DNA of 64,000 bases from an uncultured Bacteroidales bacterium (lineage in GTDB: Bacteria; Bacteroidota; Bacteroidia; Bacteroidales; FEN-979), in the NCBI GenBank assembly GCA_903887775.1, contig CAISRB010000024.1, positions 1-64,000 on the forward strand, in the 5' to 3' direction. Positions 9,531 to 19,314 of the stretch are shown one piece after another; positions within the stretch are counted from its first letter, which is position 1; each line of letters opens with the position of its first letter. A model generated the notes under the pieces. That model saw only the letters and a list, made by a program, of their open reading frames with translations. It was not told where the DNA came from and searched no databases. The position numbers were made by a program, and so were the translations under genes.

Positions 9531-10706
9531 TTAATGCCTTTCAGGCCATCTCTGCCTGGCGATCTTTCGGACCTGCTGGAACAGGGCTTCCCTCAGGGTG
9601 TCGACATGAATTTTTTCTGTTGCGGAGATAAAAAGTGAAACATCATCCACCTTCGAGATCCAGGTTTTCTCAAGTTCTTCGAGGCTGAGGTTTTTCCGGG
9701 TCAGGGGACCGAGGTCGTCGGCTTCCTTTTCTTCAAACCTGTAAGCATCTATTTTATTGAACAGCATGATCACGGGTTTATCTGAGGCCTTGATATCGGT
9801 GAGGGTCTGTTTGACTACGTTGATCTGTTCTTCATGGTCGGGATGGCTGATGTCGGCAACATGGACCAGGATATCTGCTTCCCTCACTTCATCCAGGGTC
9901 GATTTGAAGGAATCCACCAGGGTATGAGGAAGCTTCCTGATAAACCCGACAGTGTCGCTCAGCAGGAATGGCTGATTGTCGATAACCATTTTGCGGACTG
10001 TGGTGTCGAGGGTTGCAAAAAGCTTGTTCTCGGCGAAAACATCTGATTTGCTCAGAAGGTTCATGATGGTTGATTTCCCGACATTGGTATACCCAACGAG
10101 GGCCACGCGTATCATATCCCTGCGGTGTTTCCTCTGGGTGGATTTCTGCTTGTCGATCTCTTCCAGTTTATCTTTCAGCAATGCTATCCTTGCACGGATA
10201 TGCCGGCGGTCGGTCTCGATCTCCTGTTCCCCGGGCCCCCTCAACCCAATACCTCCCCTTTGTTTCTCAAGATGAGTCCAGCGGCGTGTAAGCCTGGGAA
10301 GGAGGTATTCATATTGTGCAAGCTCAACCTGGGTTTTTGCATTCGAAGTTTTGGCCCGCTTCGCAAAAATGTCTAAGATAAGATTGCTCCTGTCTATAAT
10401 ACGGCATTTCAGTTCTCTTTCTATATTCCTGATCTGGCTGGGCGTGAGTTCATCGTCAAAAACGGCCATATCTGCTTTATGCGATTCAATCCAATTGCGT
10501 ATTTCGCTAAGTTTTCCGCTTCCGATATAAGTCCTTGGATCGGGATAATCCAGCTTCTGTACGAATCGTTTTAATGCTTTTCCTCCTGCAGTATCCACTA
10601 AAAACGCGAGCTCTTCAAGGTATTCAATGGTTCGTTCCATATCCTGCAGTCGTGTTGCAACGCCTACCAGGACAGCAGTCTCTATTACAGGACTTGTATC
10701 AAGCAT
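9531..10706 (-). CDS. hflX: GTPase HflX
   Basis: 391 residues. The N-terminal HflX domain contains YIGSGKLSEIRNW and the conserved LPRLTRRWTHLEKQRGGIG loop. A coiled-coil linker follows, then the G domain with P-loop GYTNVGKST, DTVGF (G3) and NKID (G4), and a short C-terminal domain. HflX binds the 50S subunit and splits or rescues stalled ribosomes, for example after heat stress. Length and motifs are complete. It is transcribed away from the second metal-efflux operon, with a roughly 100-bp AT-rich divergent gap. Confidence 0.95.
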   Translation of the reverse strand: MLDTSPVIETAVLVGVATRLQDMERTIEYLEELAFLVDTAGGKALKRFVQKLDYPDPRTYIGSGKLSEIRNWIESHKADMAVFDDELTPSQIRNIERELKCRIIDRSNLILDIFAKRAKTSNAKTQVELAQYEYLLPRLTRRWTHLEKQRGGIGLRGPGEQEIETDRRHIRARIALLKDKLEEIDKQKSTQRKHRRDMIRVALVGYTNVGKSTIMNLLSKSDVFAENKLFATLDTTVRKMVIDNQPFLLSDTVGFIRKLPHTLVDSFKSTLDEVREADILVHVADISHPDHEEQINVVKQTLTDIKASDKPVIMLFNKIDAYRFEEKEADDLGPLTRKNLSLEELEKTWISKVDDVSLFISATEKIHVDTLREALFQQVRKIARQRWPERH

Positions 10707-10805
10707 GATTTATGATTATCTGGCTATTAATTTTTTATAAAGAATGTTTTTCATTAATAATAATCATATACCGGATCAGTTTATAATAATTCTATTTGTT
10801 TACCC

Positions 10806-12104
10806 ATGCTCCGCTTCAGGAACCTGATTATTTTGCCCATCCTGGCCATCCCACTGCTCTCGGTCTCCCAGAGCGGAGGTTCGATGCCATTGTTGCTTAA
10901 AGGCGATACCCTGGCTTACACACTGGTCCAGTTTGAGAAGCAGTTTCTCGACAGCAACCTCCGGCTTCTTTCGCAAAAGTATAACATTACCGAGAATGAA
11001 GCCTATATAAAACAGGCAAAGATCTGGGATCAGCCGAATATGACCTTCGAACACGTACTGTATAATCCTCAACATAAAACATGGCTTGAATTTTCCGACA
11101 GCAGCGAGTCATCGGCACAGGTTCAGCAACTTTTAGTGATCGGGAGCAAAAGATCGAAGCTTGTTTCAATGGCCACTACTAATGCGGAGATAGCGAAATA
11201 CCAGTATTACGACCTCATGAGGTCACTGAAAGTTCAGCTGAGGTCAGCCTTCAATAGTACATATTTTCTTCTGGAACAAACCCGGGTTTACAATACCGAG
11301 ATTGGCAGGCTTAAAGAAATTATACAGGGATATGAAGTACTTTATCCCAAGGGGCTGATTTCACTCAAGGAACTTGTAAGGGTCAAGGCCCTTCTTCTTT
11401 CGATGGAAAGCGAATGGCTTGCCATCAGTACACAGCTTGCCGAAAACCAGAATACCCTGAAAGTCCTGGTCAACGATAAAAGCCGTCATTTTATCCTTCC
11501 CGTTCCTGACCCCGGTGCGTACAGGGATCTCAACCCAGGCAAATACACCCTGCAGGCCCTGGCCGATACGGCTTCAAAGAACCGTTATGACCTGATGATC
11601 TATGAGCAAAAAATGAAATATGCCGAAACCGACCTGGTATATCAGCGTCTGGTCAACATTCCTGATCCTACCCTGTTCCTGGGCTGGGACCAGAACGGAT
11701 CCTTTGTTCATAATTATAATTACATAGGTCTGAGTTTCAACATGCCTTTCTGGGATAAGAACAAAGGAAATGTCATTGCCGCCAGGGCCAGGATAGCCGA
11801 AAGTAAAGCTGAATACAGAAATTATAGTGTACAACTCTGCAACGATATCGCTGAAAGCCTGGGAAAACTGAATGAAATAGATAAAGTATATAAATCTATT
11901 GATAACGGCTTCAGCAATGATTTCATGCGTATTATTCAGAAAGCAGAAGAAAGCTATTTAAAAAGGGAAATCAGCCTGCTCGAGTTTATCGATCTGTATG
12001 AATCATACAAGGAGTCCAGGCTGCAGTTCCTGCAGCTGGAAAACGACAGGATAAATGCGATAGAGAACCTGAATTATATTGTCGGGAGGAATGTTATTTG
12101 GTGA
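10806..12104 (+). CDS. TolC/CzcC-type outer-membrane efflux factor
   Basis: 432 residues with signal peptide LIILPILAIPLLSVSQ. Long heptad-rich helices and beta segments typical of outer-membrane factors follow; NPQHKTWLEFSDSSESSAQ is near the first strand, and LGWDQNGSFVHNYNYIGLSF resembles the second-repeat strand. It is the first gene of the second metal-efflux set and is followed by an adaptor and a CzcA-type pump. It would form the outer-membrane exit duct. The 3' end is separated from the adaptor gene by about 200 bp of 37-bp repeats. Confidence 0.88.
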   Translation: MLRFRNLIILPILAIPLLSVSQSGGSMPLLLKGDTLAYTLVQFEKQFLDSNLRLLSQKYNITENEAYIKQAKIWDQPNMTFEHVLYNPQHKTWLEFSDSSESSAQVQQLLVIGSKRSKLVSMATTNAEIAKYQYYDLMRSLKVQLRSAFNSTYFLLEQTRVYNTEIGRLKEIIQGYEVLYPKGLISLKELVRVKALLLSMESEWLAISTQLAENQNTLKVLVNDKSRHFILPVPDPGAYRDLNPGKYTLQALADTASKNRYDLMIYEQKMKYAETDLVYQRLVNIPDPTLFLGWDQNGSFVHNYNYIGLSFNMPFWDKNKGNVIAARARIAESKAEYRNYSVQLCNDIAESLGKLNEIDKVYKSIDNGFSNDFMRIIQKAEESYLKREISLLEFIDLYESYKESRLQFLQLENDRINAIENLNYIVGRNVIW

Positions 12105-12115
12105 ATGTATAAGCG

Positions 12116-12299
12116 AAGTATTTCACATAGGCCGCATCAGGTGGAACAAGCGAAGCAGTTCACACAAGCCGCCTCAGGTGGAACAAGCGAAGCAGTTCAC
12201 AAAAGCCACATCAGGTGGAGCGCAGCGACACCGTAGTGGCGTTGTGAAGCTGCGAGCGAAATGACACCGTAGTGGCGATATGAATTTGCAAGCGAAAAA
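12116..12299. repeat. Tandem 37-bp (A) and 36-bp (B) repeat block, locus 2
   Basis: Three A units (GCCGCATCAGGTG core at 12131, 12168 and 12205; exact 37-bp spacing) follow a partial A unit. Two B units come next (GACACCGTAGTGGCG at 12227 and 12263; 36-bp spacing). The modules match locus 1 but lie in the opposite orientation. They sit between two genes of one operon (channel and adaptor), so they are presumably transcribed. No ORF here is believable. Confidence 0.88.
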
Positions 12300-12320
12300 A
12301 TGATTATAAGGATAAGAATT

Positions 12321-13418
12321 ATGAACGGAATAAAGTACTTTGGATTTCTGATATTGATGCTGACGACAGCCTTGTTGACCGGCTGCGGAGGCAGTGAGGA
12401 AAAAACAGACCCTGACAACCAGGAGATACTGGGCGATGTCTTCAACAAGCTGATCACCTTGGATACAGTTAAAACCGAAGAAGTAAGAAACGAAATACTT
12501 CTTACGGGGAAGATCACTTATGATGAAAATCATATTGCAAAGATCTCACCAATGAGCGGGGGAATCCTGGAATCCATGAAAGTCGAGCTGGGAGATTATG
12601 TAAAAAAAGGCCAGGTCCTTGCAATCATCCGCAGTATAGAAACAGCAGAGTACTCCAACCAGTATACGGCGGCCTTATCGAATTATGAAATTGCAAAAAA
12701 GAATTCCGAAGTCACGCATGAAATGTTTCAAAACGGTCTTTCTTCAGAGAAGGATTATCTTGCATCACAACAGGAACTTGTCAAGGCGAATGGCGAGCTT
12801 CAGCGCATTAAAGAGATATTATCAATTTACGGCGTCGAATCGGCAAAGAGGTACACCGTCAGGTCTCCGATTGACGGCTTTGTTGTTGAACGAAATGCCA
12901 CACAAAATATGGTTTTTCGTGCCGATGGACAAAATAACCTTTTCACTGTTGCCGACCTCAGGTATATATGGGCAGTAGGTAATGTCACCGAATCGGATAT
13001 CCCTGATGTTCAGCCTGGTTATCTTGCCAGGGTAACCACGGTTAGTTATCCTGACAAAGCATACAACGGTACCATTTCGAGGGTTATGAATGTGATCGAT
13101 TCAGCATCAAAGGTGATGAAAGTCAGAATAGACCTTGCCAATCCCGATTACCTGCTAAAACCCGAGATGTTTGCCAATATCACTGTGTATTACAATGAAG
13201 GGCATAAAACGATGGCCTGTATTCCCTCAGAAGCGATAATTTTCGATAAAAACCGGAATTATGTAATGGTTTTTTATGGAAAGGGAAAAATTGTAACAAG
13301 GGAAGTTGAAGTGTATCACCCGGTCGGTGGTAAAACATACATTCAGTCAGGCCTGAAGCAGGGAGAGCTGATCGTCTGTAAAAATGCGCTTGTTGTTTAC
13401 AATGCTTTAAACAGCTAA
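12321..13418 (+). CDS. Efflux RND periplasmic adaptor (CzcB/HlyD type), lipoprotein
   Basis: 365 residues from the ATG at 12321. This start is preferred to 12300 because it gives a clean lipoprotein signal (MNGIKYFGF ... TALLTGC) and has AAGGATAAG upstream. The lipoyl half-motif MSGGILESMKVELGDYVKKGQ, an alpha-hairpin, and the second half RSPIDGFVVERNATQNMVF are all present. Beta-barrel and membrane-proximal domains follow (YLLKPEMFANITVYYNEG). It links the CzcC-like channel upstream with the pump 4 bp downstream. No cytoplasmic or metal-binding N-terminal extension is visible. Confidence 0.88.
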   Translation: MNGIKYFGFLILMLTTALLTGCGGSEEKTDPDNQEILGDVFNKLITLDTVKTEEVRNEILLTGKITYDENHIAKISPMSGGILESMKVELGDYVKKGQVLAIIRSIETAEYSNQYTAALSNYEIAKKNSEVTHEMFQNGLSSEKDYLASQQELVKANGELQRIKEILSIYGVESAKRYTVRSPIDGFVVERNATQNMVFRADGQNNLFTVADLRYIWAVGNVTESDIPDVQPGYLARVTTVSYPDKAYNGTISRVMNVIDSASKVMKVRIDLANPDYLLKPEMFANITVYYNEGHKTMACIPSEAIIFDKNRNYVMVFYGKGKIVTREVEVYHPVGGKTYIQSGLKQGELIVCKNALVVYNALNS

Positions 13419-13422
13419 GTGC

Positions 13423-16400
13423 ATGAATAAATTCATCAAACAGATATTAGGGTTCTCGCTGAAGAATAAGTTCTTTATTCTTTTCGCAACAATTGTCGTT
13501 GTTATCATTGGAATCATCTCATACAGAAACATTCCCATTGAAGCATTTCCAGATGTAACAAATACCCGGGTCATCGTCATCAGCCAATGGCCAGGAAGAA
13601 GCGCCGAGGAAATCGAAAAATTCGTGACAGTGCCGATTGAGATCGCGATGAACTCCGTCCAGGGTAAAACGGATGTTCGTTCCATCACTCTGTTCGGACT
13701 TTCGGTGGTGACCATCATGTTTGAGGACGACATTAAAGATGCATTTGCCCGACAGCAGGTAAACAACCTGCTGGGCAACCTCACCTTGCCTGAAGGCGTT
13801 GATTCCGAAATCGAACCTCCCTATGGACCTACCGGTGAGGTATACCGTTATACCCTGTTCAGCAAATACCGTACTGTAAGGGAACTCAAGACCATCCAGG
13901 ACTGGGTGCTTGAAAGGCAGTTCAAGGCTGTGCCGGGGATTGCCGATGTGGTCAGTTTCGGAGGGGAGGTCAAAGCTTATGAAATAAGCATAGACCCCTT
14001 GCTACTGGAGCAGTATGACATTTCACCACTTGATGTATACCAGGCCGTCAACAAGAACAACATCAATGTGGGCGGCGATATTATTGAAAAAAACAACCAG
14101 GCATACGTGGTTCGTGGAATCGGGCTGATCACGGGTATTAAAGACATGGAGAATATTATTGTAAAATACACCCACGATATCCCTGTTCTTGTTAAAAACG
14201 TGGCCAGGGTCAGGGAAACATGCCTGCCCAGGCTGGGCCAGGTGGGAAGGGACCTTTCAAATGATGCCGTGGAAGGCATCATTGTGATGCGGAAAGGAGA
14301 GAATCCCAGCAAGGTGATCAAAGGAATAAAAACAAAGATCCAGCAGCTGAATGAAAAGATCCTTCCTTCCGACGTCAAGATCATCCCCTTTTATGACCGT
14401 GAAGACCTTATTCATTATACAACCGGTACGGTAATTCACAACCTGGTTGAAGGAATTGTTCTGGTAACAGTCATTGTTTTTCTCTTTATGGCTGACTGGC
14501 GGACGACAGTGATAGTGTCGGTCATCATTCCGCTGGCATTGCTGTTTGCCTTTATCGGGCTTCGCCTGATGGGCATGTCGGCAAACCTGCTTTCGATGGG
14601 CGCCATTGACTTCGGTATCATTATCGACGGTGCGGTAGTCATGGTTGAAGGATTGTTTGTGGTCTTTGACCGGAAAGCGAAAACTATTGGAATACCTGCG
14701 TTTAACCTGCTCTCCAAATCGGGACTGATACGAGAAGCCGGGACCGACATGGCCAGAGCCATCTTTTTTTCAAAACTTATTATTATCCTTTGCCTTATGC
14801 CTATTTTCTCATTTCAGAAGGTAGAAGGTAAAATGTTTTCACCCCTAGCCTGGACCCTAGGCTTTGCCCTGCTTGGAGCCCTGATCTTTACCCTTACCCT
14901 GGTTCCCGTTTTGATCAGGCTAATGCTCAATAAAAACGTAAGGGAAAAACACAATCCTGTTGTTGCTTATATCGAAAAAGGGGTGATGTTTGTTTTCAAT
15001 CTATCATACAAATACAAAAAAATCAGCCTGGGTATCGCGCTTTTCCTCGTCCTCAGCGGGTTTGCATCGTTTAAATTCCTTGGAACGGAATTTTTGCCCC
15101 AGCTTAATGAGGGTTCGATCTACGTCAGGGCAAACCTTCCGTTGAGCATCTCCCTGGAAGCCGCCGTAAAGCTGAGTGAGCAGATGAGAGCAGTTTTTCG
15201 CAGTTTCCCTGAAGTAAAACAGGTCCTTTCACAAACAGGGCGTCCTAACGATGGTACCGACCCTACGGGCTTTTACAATACCGAATTTCATATCGATTTG
15301 TATCCGAAGGACAAATGGTCACGTCATCTCTCAAAAGAGGAACTGATATCCGGGATGCAGAAAAAATTGCTGGCCTTCCCCGGGATCAATTTTAACTTCT
15401 CCCAGCCTATCATGGATAATGTGGAAGAAGCTGTTTCCGGGGTCAAAGGATCTATTGCGGTCAAAATTTCCGGCAATGATCTGAATCTTCTCGAAGATAA
15501 CGCTGATACCGTGTACAAGGTGTTAACAACGGTAAAAGGTATTGAAGACCTGGGCGTGATAAGGAATATCGGACAACCGGAGCTCAGGATTGAACTGGAC
15601 GACCGTAAAATGGCACAATACGGTGTTGCCACTGCAGATTGCCAGGCGGTAATCGAGATGGCTATCGGAGGCAAGGCAGCAACCCAGTTTTATGAAGGCG
15701 ACCGGAGGTTTGATGTCAGGATAAGGTACCAGGAGAACTTCCGCCGGAATGAACAGCAGATAGGAAATCTGAAAGTACCAGCCTTAAACGGGAAACTGAT
15801 TGCACTGAAAGAACTCGGAACCATCCATTATGTTACCGGCCCACTGCTTATTTTCAGGGAGGACAACCAAAGATTCATTGCTGTTAAATTCTCTGTACGC
15901 GGAAGGGATATGGGCAGTACAGTTAAAGAGGCGCAGGCAAAGGTCGACCAGGTATTAAAACTCCCCAAAGGCAGTGACATCAAGTGGGCCGGCGATTTCG
16001 AAAACCAGCAAAGGGCTCAGGCCAGGCTCGCTCAGGTCGTTCCAATCAGCCTGTTGCTGATCTTTCTTGTGCTCTTTATGCTCTTTGGAAACGTGATCGA
16101 TGCAGGGCTGGTACTTACCAATGTGCCCTTCGCAATTATCGGGGGAATTGCAGCCCTTCAGGTAACAGGAGTGAACTTCAGCATTTCCGCCGGCATAGGT
16201 TTCATAGCACTTTTCGGTATCTGCATACAAAACGGGGTACTGCTGACCATGGTCATTAAAAGGAACCTTCGTGCAAAAATGCCCTATGAAACGGCAATAA
16301 AGAGTGGTGTCGAATCAAGGATTCGACCTATCGTCATGACAGCCCTCATGGCAATGTTCGGCTTGCTGCCTGCAGCCATTTCAACAGGAATTGGTTCGGA

Positions 16401-16560
16401 AACCCAGAAACCGCTTGCTATTGTTGTTATAGGTGGATTGCTCAGTGCAACTGCCCTGACGCTGATTGTTTTTCCACTGATCATCCACCTTGTATACAGA
16501 AGAAGCCTTAAAGACAAGAAATCTTCAGGAGAAGATGTGGTACCTGATGATTTAATCTGA
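13423..16560 (+). CDS. czcA: CzcA/CusA-family heavy-metal RND efflux pump
   Basis: 1045 residues, the full length of the family: 12 membrane segments and two large periplasmic loops. TM4 reads DFGIIIDGAVVMVE near residue 395, with the D/D/E proton-relay pattern of Zn/Co/Cd-type (HME1) pumps. The last membrane bundle contains AGIGFIALFGICIQNGVLL. It completes a canonical CzcC-CzcB-CzcA order with 4 bp between adaptor and pump. It is clearly diverged from the fused pump at 2132, so the two systems probably differ in metal or expression conditions rather than being a recent duplication. Confidence 0.92.
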   Translation: MNKFIKQILGFSLKNKFFILFATIVVVIIGIISYRNIPIEAFPDVTNTRVIVISQWPGRSAEEIEKFVTVPIEIAMNSVQGKTDVRSITLFGLSVVTIMFEDDIKDAFARQQVNNLLGNLTLPEGVDSEIEPPYGPTGEVYRYTLFSKYRTVRELKTIQDWVLERQFKAVPGIADVVSFGGEVKAYEISIDPLLLEQYDISPLDVYQAVNKNNINVGGDIIEKNNQAYVVRGIGLITGIKDMENIIVKYTHDIPVLVKNVARVRETCLPRLGQVGRDLSNDAVEGIIVMRKGENPSKVIKGIKTKIQQLNEKILPSDVKIIPFYDREDLIHYTTGTVIHNLVEGIVLVTVIVFLFMADWRTTVIVSVIIPLALLFAFIGLRLMGMSANLLSMGAIDFGIIIDGAVVMVEGLFVVFDRKAKTIGIPAFNLLSKSGLIREAGTDMARAIFFSKLIIILCLMPIFSFQKVEGKMFSPLAWTLGFALLGALIFTLTLVPVLIRLMLNKNVREKHNPVVAYIEKGVMFVFNLSYKYKKISLGIALFLVLSGFASFKFLGTEFLPQLNEGSIYVRANLPLSISLEAAVKLSEQMRAVFRSFPEVKQVLSQTGRPNDGTDPTGFYNTEFHIDLYPKDKWSRHLSKEELISGMQKKLLAFPGINFNFSQPIMDNVEEAVSGVKGSIAVKISGNDLNLLEDNADTVYKVLTTVKGIEDLGVIRNIGQPELRIELDDRKMAQYGVATADCQAVIEMAIGGKAATQFYEGDRRFDVRIRYQENFRRNEQQIGNLKVPALNGKLIALKELGTIHYVTGPLLIFREDNQRFIAVKFSVRGRDMGSTVKEAQAKVDQVLKLPKGSDIKWAGDFENQQRAQARLAQVVPISLLLIFLVLFMLFGNVIDAGLVLTNVPFAIIGGIAALQVTGVNFSISAGIGFIALFGICIQNGVLLTMVIKRNLRAKMPYETAIKSGVESRIRPIVMTALMAMFGLLPAAISTGIGSETQKPLAIVVIGGLLSATALTLIVFPLIIHLVYRRSLKDKKSSGEDVVPDDLI

Positions 16561-16581
16561 TGCGGTGATATCCAAATTGCA

Positions 16582-16589
16582 TATTTTTG
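16582..16589 (+). promoter_or_regulatory. Candidate -7 box upstream of the DUF6599-like gene
   Basis: TATTTTTG fits TAnnTTTG. A start of transcription about 7 nt further on would lie inside the longest ORF (16587) but before the ATG at 16617, which supports the later start. The -33 element is weak. Confidence 0.4.
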
Positions 16590-16616
16590 TGTAAGTCAAC
16601 ACAAACCGAAAGAAAT

Positions 16617-17459
16617 ATGAGTATTATGTACCGTTTTCTCTGGATACTTCTGATCTTCCCATTCACTGTCTTTTCCCAGGTCGTGCCTTTGCATGCATGG
16701 GACGTTCCCCAGGCGCTGATCTCCAATACTGCTGTTCTCACCGGACAGGATTTCAGGGATTACCTGAAAGGAAGCGGGGAAGTTTATCTTGAATACGGAT
16801 TCCGTAGTTTGCTGGTGCAGGACCTGCGATGGAACACCGAACATGTCGTTATTGAAGCTTATGAAATGGCAGACCTTTCTTCTGCATATGGGATCTTTTC
16901 AATTTCCATACCTGATTGCAGGACGAGAGACACTCTCACAACCTTTGACTGCTTCTCCCCTTCAGGATACCAGGCTGCTTTTGGCAGATTTTATCTCAGG
17001 ATCAGCAGCGAAACGCCATCACCAGGGGATAAAAGTTTTTTTGCATTGCTTGCCGGGAGATTCATGAGTAATAACCCCGACAGCCTGTTCCAGCTTCCTT
17101 CGATATTTGTCCAGGATCTTATCGGCCGTTTTGGCCGTGATCCCTGGTGCACAAAAGGCGTACTTGGTATTCAGCACATCCCCGTTCCCTGGCGGGACCT
17201 GTTTACCATGGTAAGGAATACCATGTTTCTGGTTGTCCTTCCTTTTGAAAGGGATGTGTATTTTGCCATGATCAGCTTTCCTTCACAAAGTGATAAAAAT
17301 ACATTTCTGAAACGTGCCGGCCTGATGGCCGGGTTTAATCCTGTTCCTAACACAACCACTTCCAACGGGCTATACCGTGAGTACCGGCAGATCGACGATT
17401 TGCATATTTACTTTCTCGAATGCCAGCTGCCGTTCTCAATATCCTCCATCGTTCCATGA
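16617..17459 (+). CDS. DUF6599-like secreted protein
   Basis: 280 residues from the ATG at 16617; the ORF-track start at 16587 overlaps a promoter-like -7 box. The signal peptide is YRFLWILLIFPFTVFSQ. The conserved core is YLKGSGEVYLEYGF followed by VVIEAYEMADLSSAYGIFS, which resembles the DUF6599 pattern (INGaAelYlaYGF ... YDM). The family has no known function. The stop codon overlaps the ATG of the next gene (ATGA), indicating translational coupling to the Omp85-like barrel. Both proteins are exported, so they may act together at the envelope. Confidence 0.6.
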   Translation: MSIMYRFLWILLIFPFTVFSQVVPLHAWDVPQALISNTAVLTGQDFRDYLKGSGEVYLEYGFRSLLVQDLRWNTEHVVIEAYEMADLSSAYGIFSISIPDCRTRDTLTTFDCFSPSGYQAAFGRFYLRISSETPSPGDKSFFALLAGRFMSNNPDSLFQLPSIFVQDLIGRFGRDPWCTKGVLGIQHIPVPWRDLFTMVRNTMFLVVLPFERDVYFAMISFPSQSDKNTFLKRAGLMAGFNPVPNTTTSNGLYREYRQIDDLHIYFLECQLPFSISSIVP

Positions 17460-18784
17460 AGAAATTTCTTCTGCCCGTCTCTGCAACACTTTTTTTAATT
17501 TTATTTCTTCAAACATCCGGAACCGGGCAAAGTTCAGGGAATATACCCGAATCACAACCCTCCCTCAAAAAGGCAAAAAATTTGAAATCCGACACATGCT
17601 GTCCGCAGAAAGACCTTATTGATTTCTTTTTCAGAGGCAGGAACCCATTTTATCCAAAGAAAGAAAAACGCTTCCGGTTTTTCGCCATCCCGCTTATCGC
17701 ATACGATCCGGCGACCAGCCTGCAGTTAGGAGCAGGCGGTTCTTTCTCGCTCCAGCTCGGAAAAGCCGGAGAGACTAAACTATCGGCCGGCGTGGCTTCA
17801 GTCCTGTACACACTGAACCAGCAGTTTCTCATACAGTACAAAGGCAACATTTATTTCCCTCATAATAAATGGTTTCTTCAAAGCGACTGGAGATTCTATC
17901 TGTTCAATCTTCCTACCTACTCTTTGGGCACTAATAACCAGGTTTCGATCCCGGAAGTTCCAGGCTATAAGGCAGTAATCATAGATCCCGCTTTCAATGG
18001 AGTATATCCGATGGATTACAACTGGATCAGGTTTCATAACGTGATTTCAAGGCGCCTGACTCCTTCGATCAATGTTGGCATAGGATACCACTTTGATTAC
18101 CATTACAATATCAGCGATGATAACCTGCTGATCATTAACGACACCCTGTACAACACACCGCATTATGCTTACAGCACCTTGCACGGGTTTAATCCGGGCC
18201 GGTATATAACATCCGGTTTGAGCGCCAATTTTGTTTTTGATACAAGGGACGACCAGGTCAATGCTTACAGAGGGATCTTTATTAATGTAAATTACCGTTA
18301 CAATGCAACCTGGCTTGGCAGCAGCAGGAACAGTTCCACTTTATGGACCGAGTTCAGGACATATATCCCCCTTTCAAGGCGCTGTCCGAGACATTTACTT
18401 GCTTTCTGGTATTACGGCTCCTTCCTGGTCAGCGGAAAAGTTCCATACCTTGACCTGATGAGCATCAGCTATGACCAGATGAATTCTTCGGGAAGGGGAT
18501 ATGCCCAGGGAAGGTACCGTGGAGAGGATTTTGTTTACGGTGAGATGGAATACCGTTTCCCGATATCTCCGCATACCCATATTCTGGGAGGTGTTATATT
18601 CACAAATGTCACCACTGCTTCCAGCCGAGATATGAACATCCCACTGTTCGGCTATTTTCAGCCGGCTGCCGGGGTGGGGCTCAGGATTATGGTCGGAAAG
18701 AGTGACCGCACAAATATTGCAATTGACTTTGGCATAGGCAATATGTCAAGTGGTTTATACGTTCAGACCCAGGAAGTATTTTGA
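17456..18784 (+). CDS. Omp85/BamA-like surface antigen (D15-type) beta-barrel protein
   Basis: 442 residues from the ATG at 17456 (ATGA overlap with the previous gene). This gives the signal peptide MKKFLLPVSATLFLILFLQT; the longer ORF start at 17420 has no signal. The rest is alternating beta-strand sequence. It ends with the Omp85 C-terminal features FDTRDDQVNAYRGIF and the loop-6-like GRYRGEDFVYGEMEYRF. No POTRA domains are visible, so this is the short barrel-only type, not BamA itself. The role could be protein or lipid transport, or porin-like. A Cys pair (DTCCPQ) lies just after the signal peptide. Confidence 0.75.
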   Translation: MKKFLLPVSATLFLILFLQTSGTGQSSGNIPESQPSLKKAKNLKSDTCCPQKDLIDFFFRGRNPFYPKKEKRFRFFAIPLIAYDPATSLQLGAGGSFSLQLGKAGETKLSAGVASVLYTLNQQFLIQYKGNIYFPHNKWFLQSDWRFYLFNLPTYSLGTNNQVSIPEVPGYKAVIIDPAFNGVYPMDYNWIRFHNVISRRLTPSINVGIGYHFDYHYNISDDNLLIINDTLYNTPHYAYSTLHGFNPGRYITSGLSANFVFDTRDDQVNAYRGIFINVNYRYNATWLGSSRNSSTLWTEFRTYIPLSRRCPRHLLAFWYYGSFLVSGKVPYLDLMSISYDQMNSSGRGYAQGRYRGEDFVYGEMEYRFPISPHTHILGGVIFTNVTTASSRDMNIPLFGYFQPAAGVGLRIMVGKSDRTNIAIDFGIGNMSSGLYVQTQEVF

Positions 18785-18818
18785 TGTACAATGCACCATG
18801 TACAAATTAAAGTTTAAA
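18784..18818. repeat. Short 7-bp-period array (ATGTACA type)
   Basis: The whole gap between the barrel gene and the next gene starts with five 7-bp words in register: ATGTACA, ATGCACC, ATGTACA, AATTAAA, GTTTAAA. The first word overlaps the stop codon of the barrel gene. It is short and could be coincidental, but the period matches the larger arrays elsewhere in the window. Confidence 0.45.
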
Positions 18819-18828
18819 AATCAGGCCC

Positions 18829-19278
18829 ATGAAAAGAAAGTTCAGTTTGTTTCTTCTGATGATCCTAGTTTGTATCTCAGCCAGCGCCCAGGAAGGCAGC
18901 AGGAAAGAAGTCACACCCGAGGAAATATCAAAGGATATTGTTGATCGCCTGGCCAAGAAAATTGAGGTGACCAAGGGGCAAAAAGATTCAATAAACACGG
19001 CCTTTTTGCAGTTTATGGATGATATTCAGAAATATAATGCACAAGGCAATCAGCAGCTTGTGGATTTACTTATTAAATCAAGGGATGAGAAGGTAAAAAA
19101 GATACTTCATAACGATCAGAAAAATGACAAATACCTTGAATTCATTGCTGACCTGAAGAAGCAAAGGGAAGAAAATCAAGGCCAGCAGAGGTATCAGCAA
19201 CATAAGCCTGGAGGCCAGCATAACCATATAGGCGGAGGGATGCAAGGGGGTGGCATGCAGGGGGGCGGCAATTACTAA
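18829..19278 (+). CDS. Small periplasmic Spy/CpxP-like protein with Gly/His/Met-rich tail
   Basis: 149 residues with signal peptide FSLFLLMILVCISASAQ. The helical middle (VTKGQKDSINTAFLQFMD ... IKSRDEKVKKILHNDQK ... LEFIADLKKQREE) has the spacing of LTxxQ-type Spy/CpxP proteins, which are periplasmic chaperones and metal/envelope stress sensors. The C-terminus is low-complexity: HKPGGQHNHIGGGMQGGG. His and Met there could bind a metal. It follows the Omp85-like barrel by 44 bp and may share its transcript. The family assignment rests on pattern only. Confidence 0.55.
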   Translation: MKRKFSLFLLMILVCISASAQEGSRKEVTPEEISKDIVDRLAKKIEVTKGQKDSINTAFLQFMDDIQKYNAQGNQQLVDLLIKSRDEKVKKILHNDQKNDKYLEFIADLKKQREENQGQQRYQQHKPGGQHNHIGGGMQGGGMQGGGNY

Positions 19279-19314
19279 GCCGTGAATGTAAAGGCAGCAG
19301 AAACATATTCTCAA

